64,000 nucleotides of DNA, from NCBI GenBank assembly GCA_025716815.1, contig JAIXMN010000011.1, positions 124,001 through 188,000 of the forward strand, written 5' to 3'. Position 1 is the stretch's first letter. Each line of letters starts with the position of its first letter. The position numbers and the translations under genes were made by a program. A model generated the notes under the pieces. It searched no databases, was not told the origin of the DNA, and saw nothing but the letters and a program-made list of their open reading frames with translations. Origin of the DNA: Dichotomocladium elegans (taxonomy: Eukaryota > Mucoromycota > Mucoromycetes > Mucorales > Lichtheimiaceae). Shown piece by piece: positions 34,680 through 49,217 of the stretch.

Positions 34680-37386
34680 TTAAGCGGATGACATGGCACC
34701 GCGAGAATTGCTCTCGATCTGGATAGATTGAACTTTATCCAGCAGCGCGACTGAATTTTCCAACACCTTCTCAAAGTAAACAACCGTCTCCTCAGCGTGG
34801 TGCGCCTTGTGCTCTGTCTCAGATCGCTTCTTTTCTTTCTGCTCAATGGCTCTGACGAGACGATTCTGAATTTCCCAGCCTTCGACCCGGAGAGCCTTGC
34901 GAGCCTCTCGGCCGATGCGGCTGCACTGGCCTTCGATATAAGCCTGCTCGCGGACTGCAGTCGTGAACTTGCGTACCAGTTTACGTTTGACGGCGTAGCG
35001 CATGTCCGACACGATGTAGACAAGAAGACCCGCACCCGCTATGCTCATGACCGGGATGATCATTTGGCGCATGTTGCGTGCACCAACGGCCGAGGAGAGG
35101 TTCCAGAAACCCGACATGGCATCTTTGACGCCGAGGAGTCGGGTGCCCACCATCGCAATCGCGCCAAACGAGAGCGCAGCGCCTGACATCTTATCATCAA
35201 GTGACAGGTCAAACAAGTCGGTCGGCTCCACCGAAATCACGACACGACGGTCACGGTTCTTGAGACACATCTTGTCAACCGTGCCGACACGGGGATAATT
35301 TCCAAGGTGCTCTTCACCCATGTCGTGCACCCGCTCAATGCACTCGTTCGTTTCGGTCTTGGCATGGTTCTCAGCCTGGCGCACATGCTTGACGAGTGAC
35401 TGGGACATGCTGTCGGCAATATCCTGTGCATACTGCCAAATTAAAAATACGCCGGGGTACTCGATCGCTTCGACGGTTGTCTGGATATTGTCAACAGCCA
35501 TGTTGAGTGCCTGGAGTGTGTGCTTCTGGATGCCAAGCACAGTGACTTCGGCCACTTTCTCGACTTGGTGCAGAAGCCGGTCGCGAACGCGCAGGAGTTG
35601 TTGATACGCCGGGAGATCCTGCTCCAACTCTGCCGTCAGCTGCAAATGCTCTTCCTTCGCAATCATACGGTTCGACATGGCAAGTCCGTTCAGATCACTT
35701 AAGAGATTCACCAAGTAATTCTTCGCAGGAGATAGTTTCGATTTGGTGCGATTCTCAAGCACAAAAGCACGTAGCCGCTGCTCAAGTCGAGCAAACTCGG
35801 GTGCGTCGCATTTCGTCGACCCGGGCATAAGGTCGACATCACCAGCACTCACAAAGTGCACGAGATCGTCGGCATCGGCGTAAGTCGCAGGCGAGAGCTG
35901 GCGAATCTGATCAAGAATCAGGCGCTTACAGCGCTCTTTGTCGCGGATCGAGTCAAAACGGTTCACGACAATGAAAATATGGGTCTTCTCGTTGGCTGCA
36001 TTCCAGAGAAATTCCTTGCCCTAATGAAGGTGACACATAATATATAAATCTGGATTAATTTCTGTTCCAGTAGGCTTGAACCATACAAAAAGAGAGGAAA
36101 AGAAAGAAATTTACCGAAAGAGTAAAGTGGTTCTCGGCACTCACGACAAAGACGACCACGTCGATTTCTTCCTGACGAGCAAAAACAGCGGTGGTCTTGA
36201 CCGAATCTGTGTTCAAGCCGGGTGAGTCGATAAGCGCAATGTCGACAACACCGTTGTGAAGTAAGCTCTCTTGGGTGGTGCGCGCATCCTTGGTGTATAT
36301 CTTGAGCATCCTGTACTTGTCACCCTCATCAGCAACCACCTTGAACATGTGTCGCTCTTCAACAATGTGATACGTCGACGCATCGAGGCGATTATACTTT
36401 GATGCATCGGGGATGGCATGGATGGCCTCGACGCCATCATTGAGCATGGCATCAAGAACCTCACAAAACATGCTGGTGCATGGCTGCTGATCAGCAGGAA
36501 GGATCTCTCGTTTCAGCAGAGCGTTTACAAAAGTCGACTTGCCGGCGTTGAGATCGCCTGTGACGAGGACCTTGGACGATGTGTCGGCCACACGCGTGCG
36601 CAGATTTTCGAGATGGCGGACACACTGCGCGAGACGGTCATCAAGAAGATTGGTGATGGACTTACTCTCGAGCGACGTCAGGTCGGTTGAAGAGTGACCC
36701 ATCTTCAAGTCCAAGTTGAGGATGTTGAGTTCCTTAGCGAGGTCGCTGGTGAGGAGGCGATGTTGCTCGAGTTGACGTACAAAGGGCGAGGTGAGCTCGT
36801 CATGGGAATGGATTGACGAGCGTCGTACAGCGTCGAGGACTGACGAGGGGGAGCCCACATCAGGTTGCGAAGCAGTCTCAAGATGATAATCATTTGCATA
36901 TGGAGTCATCAAGGTCTGCGCTCGTTGGGGCAAGGGGCGGTCGTTGGGACGATGCATCATCGGGTAACGGATAGGGAAATTGGAGCTGTTCTCTCGGAGG
37001 CCCTCGCAGACACGGGTGACAGAGCTGATGTGGTTCAGAAGGCGCTGGCAGCTATCGTGGTACATGCGCTGTTCTTGGGCTGCATTAAGACGGTGTTGCT
37101 GCGTGCGTGCAGCCTTCGTTGATACGGAGGGTGAAGGGGCCACAGTGGAGGAGGTTGAGGGACTTAAGACAGGGGGCGAAAACATGGATGGGGATGTCAC
37201 AGTATTATTACCGACGGATCCCTTGCTAATGAGAATCGAACGGTTGTTTTGATCGATTGACACTGAAGAGCTCATGTCGAACACGCCGCTGTCGATGAAT
37301 GAGTCACCACCAGGAGCAGAGTTGCGTCGCAAGAATTTCTTTGGAGCGGCAGGAATGCCGCCGTAGTAATTGCTGCGCTCAGCCAT
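34680..37386 (-). CDS. FZO1: Mitofusin, mitochondrial outer-membrane dynamin-like GTPase (Fzo1)
   Basis: Two exons (37386-36115 and 36020-34680) join to 870 residues. I chose MAERSNYYGG at 37386; the frame is open upstream to 37512, but that part reads through a T-rich leader. A disordered N-terminus leads to the GTPase: P-loop VTGDLNAGKSTFVNALLKRE (about residue 275), switch threonine in QQPCTSMF, G3 LIDSPGLN (about 385) and G4 IVVNRFDS (about 442), the last spanning just after the intron. Heptad-like segments follow, then a paired hydrophobic stretch near residue 735-760 (PVMSIAGAGLLVYIVSDM) that would anchor the protein in the outer membrane, and a C-terminal coiled coil. Family members tether and fuse mitochondrial outer membranes by GTP hydrolysis. 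Confidence 0.93.
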
Positions 37387-38138
37387 TGCAACTTTGGTTC
37401 TGACTAGAGAAGGAGGAGAAGGGAGAAGGAGAGAGTGTCGCTTTCCGTCCGTCGAGTTGCAGGAGATAGCCAAAGCGAAAAAGAAAAAGAAAACCTGAGT
37501 TTGGTTTACCAACGCTATTTTTTTTTCTTTTTTTTTTTTCTTGTACCGGGCCCTGCTCTCAACCCGCTCTTTTAGTCAAGGTAGTTTTAGTGAGCACATT
37601 CAGGTTCCGACTGGGCATCACGAAAAGCTCCGTCTCCACCACGACACACATCCCCTTTTGCCTCGTTTCAGCGCTTCCGAGCCAATCATGCAGAAATCCC
37701 TTCTATCCCATTCCTATTCTATAAATGGAAACGGCAATCTGACCAAATTGCATCTCTGGACATCGTCCTACATGGACATGGCGTGATGAACTGATCCTAT
37801 TACCATACGAGACAACAGTAGCTAAGCATGCACATCCCGAAACATGGCTGGTTTGTTTTACAAACAAATAACACCTTCTGCCCAACACTAGCCATTGCAC
37901 ATTCTCTCCACCCAAAATTCGTCTCATCTCGTAGGGTTAATATTCTGCAAGGTATTTATTGGGTATATTAAAGGAGTAAGTGTATTGTCCCGTGGGGGTG
38001 GGGAATTACATTGTTCATGCCAAAAAAAAAATACTTGTCACGCCTGATTGGCCAAAAATCGGGTATATGCCTGGAAAAGTGAAGTTTTTTTTAAACAACC
38101 ACCTTTAAATCGTCCCTGCACATAAACACTTAAGCGCT
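37387..38138. promoter_or_regulatory. Divergent promoter region, mitofusin and PARP-type zinc-finger gene
   Basis: 752 bp between divergent start codons. It holds a T-rich tract close to the mitofusin start (about 37518-37542) and an A/T run at 38083-38094. A plus-strand ORF 37541-37786 has no recognisable content. Confidence 0.45.
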
Positions 38139-38958
38139 ATGAGCGAAGGAATCACAACCTACAGCGTCACATACTGTGACAAACCAAGACAATCTTGCGC
38201 AAAGTGCGAAAAGGTCATTCCTCTACGATCGCTCTCTGCTGCCGAGATCTATCGAAAGAGCAAGTCAGAGAAGAAGAAGCTTGCAAAACATACATGGTAT
38301 CACTTTAAGTGCTGGACAGGTATAAATCGCAAAAGTCTCGAAGCGTGCGAGGGCCCAACGAGGGTTACCATGGCTGATGTACCCCACCTTGCTAGTCCCA
38401 GAACTTGTTGCCAAAGTACCAATAGAACAGCTACGAGGATACCCGACATTGCTCGAAAAGGTGAATAAAAATGAACCGAAAATCACGATATTTGAACATG
38501 GGCGATTAACAGATCGGCCATTTACAAAGGACCAAAAACGAGTGAAGAAAGTGGTTGATCAAGGTGTGGGTGCGTCTTTAGCTACTGTGAGCAATGCCGA
38601 ATTGACGGAGCAACCCGCGAAGACCGCGAAGGAGCAGTCGAAAAAGATTGAAAAAGACGACAATGATGAAGAAGAGGCAAAGCCGAAGAACAAATCAGCA
38701 ACAGCAGACAAGAAGGAGAGTAAAGCAAATTCAGGAAAGAAGAAGAAGAATGTCAAAGTTGATCTGACAGCCGGCCTAACGGGGGTTCAGTCCCGGCCGA
38801 ACGAGAAGGTTACCAAGCTCGGCAAGCGCAAGGCAGAAGCACACACGCCAAAGAAAGACATTCCAGAAGTGAAATTGAGCAAAGCAGATCAATTAGAGCT
38901 GGAAAGCATCACACAGGAAATTCAGAATGTCTTGAAGAAGGCGAAGAGTAAAAAATAA
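38139..38958 (+). CDS. PARP-type zinc-finger protein without catalytic domain
   Basis: Two exons (38139-38319 and 38396-38958) give 247 residues. The N-terminus Y-C-D-K-P-R-Q-S-C-A-K-C-E-K-V-I-P with WYHFKCW about 35 residues later has the Cys-x2-Cys ... His-x2-Cys pattern of the PARP-type DNA-nick-sensing zinc finger. The intron joins KCWTVPELVAKVPIEQLRGY, consistent with the family's post-finger linker. The rest is a Lys/Glu-rich tail with repeated KK and no ADP-ribosyltransferase domain. Such stand-alone fingers occur in DNA ligase III and in small fungal proteins. The inferred role is binding DNA breaks or chromatin in the nucleus. The gene is tandem with NDOR1, 142 bp apart. Confidence 0.82.
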
Positions 38959-39091
38959 AGTATGGACCGGGTGGATCTCAGCTAATACCACATAAAAAAT
39001 AATTCCACCCCTGCTTGATTTCATCACCCCTCTCTGTCTTTTCATTTTCTGCTCTTCTCTTTTTCTTTATATCTTCGATCTTGGACTGTGA

Positions 39092-41645
<2,554 letters not shown>

Positions 41646-42498
41646 ACCGCACATAGACTAGGTGTATATGTTTAATTAATAGATATATTATCATTCAACT
41701 TCCGTCATTTCGGCAGATCGTGTACTTTATTAAACATGTCTTTATGCCACCGGTACAATTCACTCATGCTTTTCATACATATATCCTGCGCGAGTTAAAA
41801 TGCCTCGGAAGCAGTACAGTCGGTCATCGATGACATAGTTTCAGAAAAGACGCATTCGTCATCGACTAGGGTCTCCGTCATGTTAAGAAATCGACTGCTT
41901 ATTGTAAAACGTAAAGCCCAACTAATTAAATTGTCAGACCCTTCTGGTACTCTATTCTAGTCAAGCAGGCTTCCCCAACCAAGCGAAACTTAACCCATCC
42001 TCTTCCAATTTTACTCTTTTGAGTGCTTATTCTCAATCACAGAAATAAAATGCCCCTTGTCATAGATGCTATACAAGACCTAGAGAGCCGACATGAACAA
42101 CAGCATCCTATAATCCCTGGTAGCGCTAGAAGGATGTTAATACGACCCCTTCCGTATAAATCGTCGACATCAGGAGGAGAGAGAAAAAGCACAATCCATA
42201 TTTGTGTTTGACGGGTGTAAGTCCGGATCACGAACACACTCGCACTTACGCGGAAATTAAATGCTGATCGGAACGGCCGCATATGTAATCCGTCGATTCT
42301 ACGGTGTCTATTCTCCTGCGTTATTTCATGTAGAATACGTTGCACATGCAAAAAATCTGTGCCAGACAGAGAGAAGGAGGGGGGTGGGAATCTGTTGTTT
42401 CAAAGAGACTGCTCGAAGGGGGTTTTTATTCGCAAAATGCATCCGGAGAAAGAACTACATCCGTAGAATCAGGTAGTGACAAGCAAGAAGCAAACACT
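41646..42498. other. Intergenic, convergent 3' ends, no gene seen
   Basis: About 850 bp between the convergent NDOR1 and protease genes. ORFs here (for example minus 42351-42037) show no known motif and no splice support. AT-rich. Confidence 0.45.
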
Positions 42499-43978
42499 TC
42501 AGAGCTTGTTCCCAGCACCACCGTTGTAAATAATTCTATTGACCGTGTCTGCTGGGATCTTCTTGAGTTTGTTCTTGGTGCTCGTTTGAATGATCTTGTC
42601 TGTAATTTCCTTGGCGCTTGCGCCTTGTTTTGTTTCGCCAAGGAAATAGGCAGCGAGACCTGCGACATGCGGCGACGCCATGGAGGTGCCGGAGATAATG
42701 TTAGTAGCATGGTTTCCGCCACGCCAGACAGACTGTATATTCACTCCCGGCGCAAACACATCGACGCAGGGCCCAAAGTTGGAGAACTCGGCGCGTTCGT
42801 CCGTGATGGTTGTGGCGCCAACGGTGATGACCTTCTCGGCTCCTGAAGGTGAAGAATTGCATGCATCTTCGTTTTCATTTCCTGCTGCCACGGCAAACAC
42901 AATGCCTGCATCAACAGCCTAAGTGCACACACATAAAAATGAGTTCCATTGGACCCGAGAAACAACGCATATCTTTGAGAAAAAAAAAGGGGGGGTGGGG
43001 ACAACTTACTGCGTTGACGGCAATATCCAGAGAGCGCGACTTTGAGCCACCCAAGCTCATGTTGGCAACAGCACCTTTATAAACCTTTCCGGCAGCCTTG
43101 GCAGCCTGAGCCTCCTTGAGATGCTCCTGGGTAGCCCAGTCGACGCCGCGTAGGACGTCTGAGTTTGTGCCTGACCCGTTGGATTTTAAGACCTTGACAG
43201 CAACCGGGATCGCCTTTTTAGCAACGCCAAAACGAGCTCCTGCGATCGTACCCGCGCAGTGCGATCCGTGGCCGTTGCCATCCTCATCCGCATCACCATC
43301 AGGAATGGTCTTGCCCCAAAGCGCCCGGCCCTCAAAGTCGGCATGGGCAATGTTAATACCGGTATCGATCACATACACCTTGATATCCTTGCCGCCGTCC
43401 GGTTTATATTCGTACTGGTTGAGCGTAACATCCGAGAGACGCTCCTGGTGCGAGATACGCGCAAGTCCCCAGGGTGCATTGCGCTGCAACTCGCTCGTGT
43501 GCACTACCGAATCCGCCTCGACAAAGTCAACCTATCGCTGGGCGATCAGACCAGATATCATGGCCCCAGGGAAGGGGAGGGGGCAGAGCAATGGGCGTTT
43601 GCTTCAATTTTTCCTTACGTCATCTGAATGGCGGATCATCTCGAGGATGTCGCTGTGAAAGTTGCCGGCGTAACCCCTGAGGGTAGGGAGGCTGTAGACA
43701 TGACGAATTCCATGCTTGTCAGGCCTGAGTGAGGTATCGTACATGTCTGCGCTATGGTTGGAGCACAAGGACCCGACCCAGGAGGTGTGCTCCTCGACGC
43801 GGCTGTCATTCACATGATTCTTGAAGACAATAATGTACGAATTAGCCACCGCCTCGGCTTCAGCTGATATATAGAGAGGAGCGATGGTTTTGCCACCCGC
43901 AGGAGCAGGGCTTGCATTTATGGAGACGCCAAGAAGCACCAGACCCGCAGCGATCGAAAGTTTCATGATTGAAGACAA
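42499..43978 (-). CDS. Secreted subtilisin-like serine protease (proteinase K family, S8A)
   Basis: Three exons (43978-43619, 43531-43010, 42918-42499) give 433 residues. An N-terminal hydrophobic segment (MKLSIAAGLVLLGVSINASP) is a signal peptide. An I9 propeptide follows (NSYIIVFKNHVNDSRVEEHT up to about residue 125), then the mature enzyme starting around the NAPWGLARIS block. The catalytic triad is visible: Asp in V-Y-V-I-D-T-G-I-N, His in G-N-G-H-G-S-H-C-A-G-T, Ser in I-S-G-T-S-M-A-S-P-H-V-A-G; the oxyanion Asn is in V-A-A-G-N-E-N. The domain layout is that of fungal alkaline protease and vacuolar proteinase B. Without a long acidic N-terminal extension the secreted form is more likely. 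GATAAG (minus strand, about 44000-44006) lies near the start, which could suggest nitrogen regulation, but one site is weak evidence. Confidence 0.94.
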
Positions 43979-44928
43979 AAAGACATGTAAGGTTTCTGCT
44001 TATCCTGTTTTTATGTCTTTTTTCTTTTATTATTATTATTATTATTCATGCGCTAGATGCTAAAGACAGCTGGTTGCAATTAGGTAACGTCACGTATCCG
44101 ACAAACTGTCAAGCGAATACATATATATATACGCACCCTTAGCCATGTTTTCAAGTGGGCAGAAAATCTTAAAGTAGGTTTCTCATTTACGGAGCTTTAG
44201 AAAACTTTGGTCGATAATAAAAGGAGCTCAAAATCAAGGCAACACCGATCCCATGCTATTTGGACGAAAGCATTTACCGAATCGTGTTGACTAACTCCTG
44301 TTCACGCAAGACGTGTCATAGGGGGAGGGGAAGGATGAGGAGAGGTCCAATTTTTGAAGCTATTATTCATAGTTGTATTCTCGTGAATCTTATTCATCCG
44401 ACCATATCATGTTACGCCTTGATCATTATCTATGCATGCAAACCGAAAGGTTTGGACTTTTTGAAAAAAAATAAGCAACAGACCGAAAAAACCCTGAACA
44501 ACATGGATCAGTGGAACGCGCCCGGGTCTATCTCCATATGGATATCACAGGAAATGAGGCCCACTCGATTTCTTTTCAACATAATTATTCTTTCTTTACA
44601 TCTCTTCTCCCAGTTGGGGATTGAATGGATGAGTGTGTGCTAAATAGCAGAGCAGAAGTAAACGAGCAATTTAGCTGGATCGAAAAAAGGGGGGGTGTTT
44701 GGCTTGTGTGCGAAGAAAGAACGACGACGATTGCGTCAGCTAATTGGGTAGCTGGACTTGAAGTCAACGTCAAACGGGGCAAAATGGGCTTTTTTTTTTC
44801 CACCGCACGCTCCAACAACCCCCCCCCAAAAAAAGCCCAAACCTCACGCCTTTTTTTCCCTCTGCTAAAAATTCGAGAGTCAAGGTTCTCTTCTCTTTTT
44901 TTCTCATCCCCGAACGCACGCTTATACC
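43979..44928. promoter_or_regulatory. Divergent promoter region, subtilase and 14-3-3
   Basis: 950 bp. It contains a TTA trinucleotide run near 44027-44046, G-runs and C-runs at about 44690 and 44820, and no recognised gene. A plus-strand ORF of 127 codons (44260-44643) has no known motif. Confidence 0.45.
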
Positions 44929-46288
44929 ATGTCCAACGTAAGCTCCCTTACTTCCTCACATACAATCACAAACCCAACTTCTCATCACGTGTTTGGTCAT
45001 CATGTAGGAACGCGAAGATAAGGTAAAGCACACTGGTCCATTTTGAAGCCAGCTTCTGCCATGGGTCGCAGGGATGTGTGGGGGGTTGGGGCTCTTCTCT
45101 CAACGAGAAAAGAGCGACTTGAACACGGATGCGAAAAAGAATGAGGATGAGCAGCGTGTAAAGCGCAAGTATTGCGAGAGATGGTGTTCATCCACGCATA
45201 CGCTCTTCATTCTTTGTCGCCTTTTTGCCTTTGCTCTTTTGGACTGGGTACCCCTTTTTTATACACTGTTTACGTGACGTTAACGTCAACCACCCTTTCC
45301 ACAAACCTGTCTACGTTCGCATAGGTCTACATGGCCAAGATTGCTGAGCAGGCTGAACGCTACGATGGTAACTCTTCCTTTCTCCTCTTGCTCTTTTTAC
45401 CGCGCGAAGGCCATACCCCGCTTACACATTTATTTTTCCCACAATAGAAATGGTCTCTTACATGAAAGAGGTGGCCAAGGTAAGCATCGTCTACACTTCA
45501 GAAGGCCGAGAAATACACACACACACACACTCTCTCTCTCTCTCGTTCTTCCCCTCGATGTTACAAATATTTGTTTCTCTAACTCGACCCTTTTTTAGAT
45601 GGGCGTTGATCTGTCTGTTGAAGAGCGTAACCTTTTATCTGTCGCGTACAAGAATGTGATTGGTGCTCGTCGTGCGTCCTGGCGAATTGTGTCCTCTATT
45701 GAGCAAAAGGAAGAAAGCAAGGGCCACGATGCTCAGGTCGCCAAGATCAAGGAATACCGCAACAAGATCGAGTCTGAGCTGTATGACGTCTGCAATGACA
45801 TTCTCAACTTGCTTCAAGATTTCTTGATCCCCTCTGCGGCGGAAGGTGAGGCCAAGGTCTTCTACTACAAGATGTATGTGTTCTTGCTTCCCTCCTGCCA
45901 ATAGCGCGCTTGTATGCTCATCCCTTGCTACTTCTATAGGAAGGGTGATTACCATCGCTACGTTGCCGAATATGCAACGGGTGAGGAGCGCAAATCTGCC
46001 GCGTCCGCTGCGCATGAGGCATACAAGACTGCCACGGATATTGCTCAGGTCGACCTTGCCACTACCCATCCTATTCGGTTGGGTTTGGCGCTCAACTTCT
46101 CTGTTTTCTACTATGAAATCTTGAACTCCCCCGACCGGGCTTGCCACCTTGCTAAGCAGGCCTTCGACGATGCTATCGCCGACCTTGACACCCTTAACGA
46201 GGAGTCTTATAAGGATTCCACTTTGATCATGCAGCTGCTCAGAGATAACTTGACGCTTTGGACCTCGGATTTGCAGGAAGGCAAGTAG
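44929..46288 (+). CDS. 14-3-3 protein
   Basis: Six exons give 240 residues: 44929-44937 (MSN), 45008-45022 (EREDK), 45325-45367, 45448-45479, 45599-45873 and 45940-46288. Both 14-3-3 signatures are present: [20 protein letters not shown] and [20 protein letters not shown]. The phosphopeptide pocket residues (Lys of V-A-Y-K-N, Arg of A-R-R-A-S-W-R, and R-Y of Y-H-R-Y-V-A-E) are intact. The dimeric adaptor binds phosphoserine/phosphothreonine motifs in many signalling and metabolic proteins. The C-terminal tail after W-T-S is short (DLQEGK), unlike the long polyGln tails of yeast Bmh1/2. The 5' half is split into four tiny exons. Confidence 0.97.
45515..45544. repeat. CA/TC microsatellite in a 14-3-3 intron
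   Basis: A CA run followed by a TC run inside the fourth intron (45480-45598) of the 14-3-3 gene, contributing to its pyrimidine-rich tract. Confidence 0.9.
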
Positions 46289-46302
46289 TGGGCAGGGAAC
46301 GC

Positions 46303-46327
46303 GAGAGAGGGAGAGAGAGAGAGAGAC
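46303..46327. repeat. GA-rich run downstream of 14-3-3
   Basis: A short GA-repeat just 3' of the 14-3-3 stop codon. Confidence 0.85.
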
Positions 46328-46586
46328 ACGGGATGGATTGCGAAGGACCAATAAATTTACTCATACGCGCGATAATACACAGAAAGCGATAAGGATAAGA
46401 CCAAGAATGAAGAGGAGAACTAGGCCCTTTTTATCCTACCCTTCTCCTTCGTCTTTTGTGGTTTCATATAAATTAGTATATCCAGAACTCCCTCTTTCTC
46501 ATCCTCTCTTTTCTTGCAAATGTGTTTGCAAGCGAACAGCATGGAGAAATAAACCCCCAAAGTGATCCCCACCAACCGATCGTTTT

Positions 46587-47640
46587 CTATAAGTCGCGTG
46601 GATTTCTTATTTCGGTGCTATTATCCTCCTCTTCGTCTTCAACAGAAACAGCAGCAGACTCGCCGTAGTACTTTGCTGTTTGCTGATAGATAAACTCTAT
46701 ATCTTCACAAGCGAAGACCTCCAGGCCCACCTGAGCCGTCCGCTCCTGGGTGATCGGGCCAGCTTTCGCCCATGCGATGAATTTGCACGGGTCGCTGTCT
46801 TGCACTTGAGAGGCCAGCGCCTCGAGTTGGACGAGTTCGCGTTCGTACCGGCGCTTGACGTGGTCGATGTGGAGGGGCCAGTGACTTGATGTCATGATTC
46901 GGATAGCACGCTGGATTGCCAGTTTGGCGACATGATTTCGCATGGAATTGTCCGATTTTGTGTCCTGGACAATTCTTGCGAGCAGATGCCATGCGTTGTA
47001 GTCGAGCTTTCGAAGAGCGTGGTATCGAACCAAGGCTGCTAGTGCATCGCCAGGCCGACCGCAGAGGGCATACACACGCGCTTCCAACAGAAGGCTGCCG
47101 GTTTCAAAAGATGCCTGCAAGAAAAAAAAAACGCATCCACCCAATGTTCTGATGAACTCTTCTTAGCCCTCGTCCCCATGCTTTTTTATTACCTGCTTTT
47201 CATCCACCAGCTGCTCTGCAAGATCAAGACGGCCAAGGCGCAAGGCGCAATGGATCGCAATCTCGCTCATTTCCCGGGTCGAGGAAACCTTGGATTGTTT
47301 TGCTCTTGTCAACTCGATAAATTTGAGCGCACCCGCAAGCGCCTTATCGTAGCGCTTGTAAAGATAATCATGCTCAATGGCACTCTTCAGTTGGTTGGGT
47401 CCATGGCGTTCTTGCATCAACGTCTCGTAGCTGTCAAACTCATGGAACCACTGCATCGTCAACAATTCCCGGCGAGGGAGGAGGCGAGAACAATGAGAAA
47501 CGATCTCGACCATAAACAAGGAGAGAGAGAAAGATACATACCCCATGGGGTTCTTGTTTGGCTTCGTAAGGCTCCTGTTCGGGCATTTGGCGTTCTGCCT
47601 TGCTAATAAAGACATCGTCGTCAAAATTGAAATCGTCCAT
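46587..47640 (-). CDS. TPR-like protein, possibly C8orf76-related
   Basis: Three exons (47640-47542, 47450-47193, 47114-46587) give 294 residues. The acidic N-terminus (MDDFNFDDDVFISKAERQMP) leads to WFHEFDSYETL and then helical repeat-like segments: DYLYKRYDKALAGALKFIEL, IAIHCALRLGRLDLAEQLVD and LLEARVYALCGRPGDALAAL. These resemble degenerate TPRs. The W-F-H-E block followed by K-R-Y-D-K-A-L is reminiscent of the metazoan C8orf76 family, but that comparison is from memory and not certain. No catalytic residues or membrane segments. It is tandem with URC4, whose stop codon lies 109 bp upstream of this start. Confidence 0.7.
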
Positions 47641-47642
47641 AG

Positions 47643-47677
47643 GTGTGTGTGTGTGTGTAAAAAAAAAAAAAAAAAAA
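47643..47677. repeat. GT microsatellite followed by an A run
   Basis: (GT)8 followed by about 19 A, directly upstream of the TPR-like gene start (minus strand). Confidence 0.9.
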
Positions 47678-47748
47678 GCGACAAAGGGTCCCTAAAATTT
47701 TCTGGTTTCTCCATAAATAGATATTTTATTGCAGGATGACCCTATACT

Positions 47749-49217
47749 TTAAAAGACCGTTCCATCGCTCTGCGGAGGGAGGCGAAAGTAAAAAAAAAAA
47801 AAAAAAGTCAGTGACCAGCTATCAACTCAACAGTTGGCGCACATTACCACAATGACGATAGGTGGACCTGCGGTCTCCGGACGGAGCTTGGCCGCGATCT
47901 CGCGGCCTGCAGTCCAGGTGCCACTTTCCAAGACCTGGGCTAATTTCAAGGGTTGACCAAGCTTGGTTTCCAGCGCCTTATGAACCTTATCGAGAAACAC
48001 GACGGTCAACGCACGCCATTCGACGATAAGCGGGTCTTGGCTATCAAACGTAGGTAAGCCCCCGTCCACACTCCCGCGTTGGATTTCCTTTGGCTTGAGG
48101 ACAAAGACGCCGTGGTCAATAAAGAGACCGCCGTTGCGATACTCAGGCAGACCGGTCATCTTTGACACGCCCTGGACGGGTAGTTCGAGCGATGTCTCGA
48201 TGACTTCAATCAGTGAGTATGTCAGCCACTGCGACAGCTTATGGAAGGGCACAAGATTCTCAGGGGAGGACGAATCACCCAGACACGGGCATGGCCATAC
48301 ATCACCCAACTGAACGCCCTCGATCTCTATGCGGGCAGGCCAGATACCACCCAGACTCATGACGGCTTTCCACAGTGTATCAATGTGTATGCTTCCATCG
48401 CTTGCTTTGTTGGCCAGCAGGTAATCTGCAATCGACAGGATATCTGTGAGTGAGTCCATGAAGGAAGCCTATATAAATCTCTTGCCTATCAAGTTTCCGG
48501 GTCGTGCCGATGACGGGTTGGGAGAGGGGAAGTACGACGTCTGGGTCTCGAGGACAGCGCCCAAACGATTCAGCAACGCAGATCGACCTTCCAAGCCGAC
48601 CATCGGATTCGCTGCAGTCACCTGAAACCCTTCCGTCATCCGTTCCACCGTGACATTCGATAGGCCCTTTGCTAAAAAGTCATGGTTTGGGGGCGGTCAG
48701 TATTTCTCGCTACTCCCCGGGGTTGCATGCGCATGCTACGCTGTATACCGTCAACATGGTCCGGGTCCGAAGAGGGTGACGACGAGAAATAGCCTGCGAG
48801 GAACATGTCGACCGATGCAAGAGCCAAACCTTCCGATCGGCCGACTCTGCTCCCATCCTGTGTCTGATACCTCCATACCTCGCCTGCTCCGGCATCCACA
48901 AGCACCGACACGATCACCAGATCAACCAGCTTGCGCGCCAACTCGATCTTATCTTGTTGTGTCTTTGCCTGCTTTGTTGCAAGCCACGCGTTATACTCCT
49001 TGCCAAAGTGACGGAGCCGCGAATGGGGAGGGATCGTGCTCAGGTCGGGAAACCTTCGATGGGTCAAGTCTTCTACATGGTCGACCACCGCCGGGAGCTT
49101 GGATTCGTCAATGTCAAAGTAAAGCAGCCCGCCCGCCTTTGCCTTGTCGTACACTTGATAGCAGCGGTCACGGATAGCATCCAATGTGCGAAGGTAGTCT
49201 TGTGGAGGAATCGTCAT
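47749..49217 (-). CDS. URC4: DUF1688 protein, uracil catabolism protein URC4
   Basis: Four exons (49217-48749, 48671-48486, 48425-47848, 47769-47749) join to 417 residues. The start MTIPPQDYLRTLDAIRDRCY at 49217 was preferred to an in-frame ATG ten codons upstream. Diagnostic DUF1688 blocks: FDIDESKLPAVVDHVEDLTH, FLAGYFSSSP, FQVTAANPMVGLEGRSALLN, RPGNLIDYLL, LWKAVMSLGGIWPARI and YRNGGLFIDHGVFVLKPKEI. In yeasts that have it, the Urc4 protein is required for pyrimidine (uracil) degradation by the URC pathway; its biochemical step is unclear. The third intron (48485-48426) begins with GC rather than GT; without removing it the frame meets a stop. Confidence 0.87.
48426..48485 (-). other. Non-canonical GC..AG intron in URC4
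   Basis: 60-nt intron. Donor context ATAG|GCAAGA, acceptor TTGCAG|ATTAC. Splicing produces RPGNLIDYLL, matching the family, while retention gives a TAG stop six codons after the donor. No GT donor exists nearby. Confidence 0.8.

Noticed and set aside
45635..46351. 238-codon minus-strand ORF
   Set aside because: Antisense shadow of the highly biased 14-3-3 coding exons.
48650..49177. 175-codon plus-strand ORF
   Set aside because: Antisense to the first exon of URC4.
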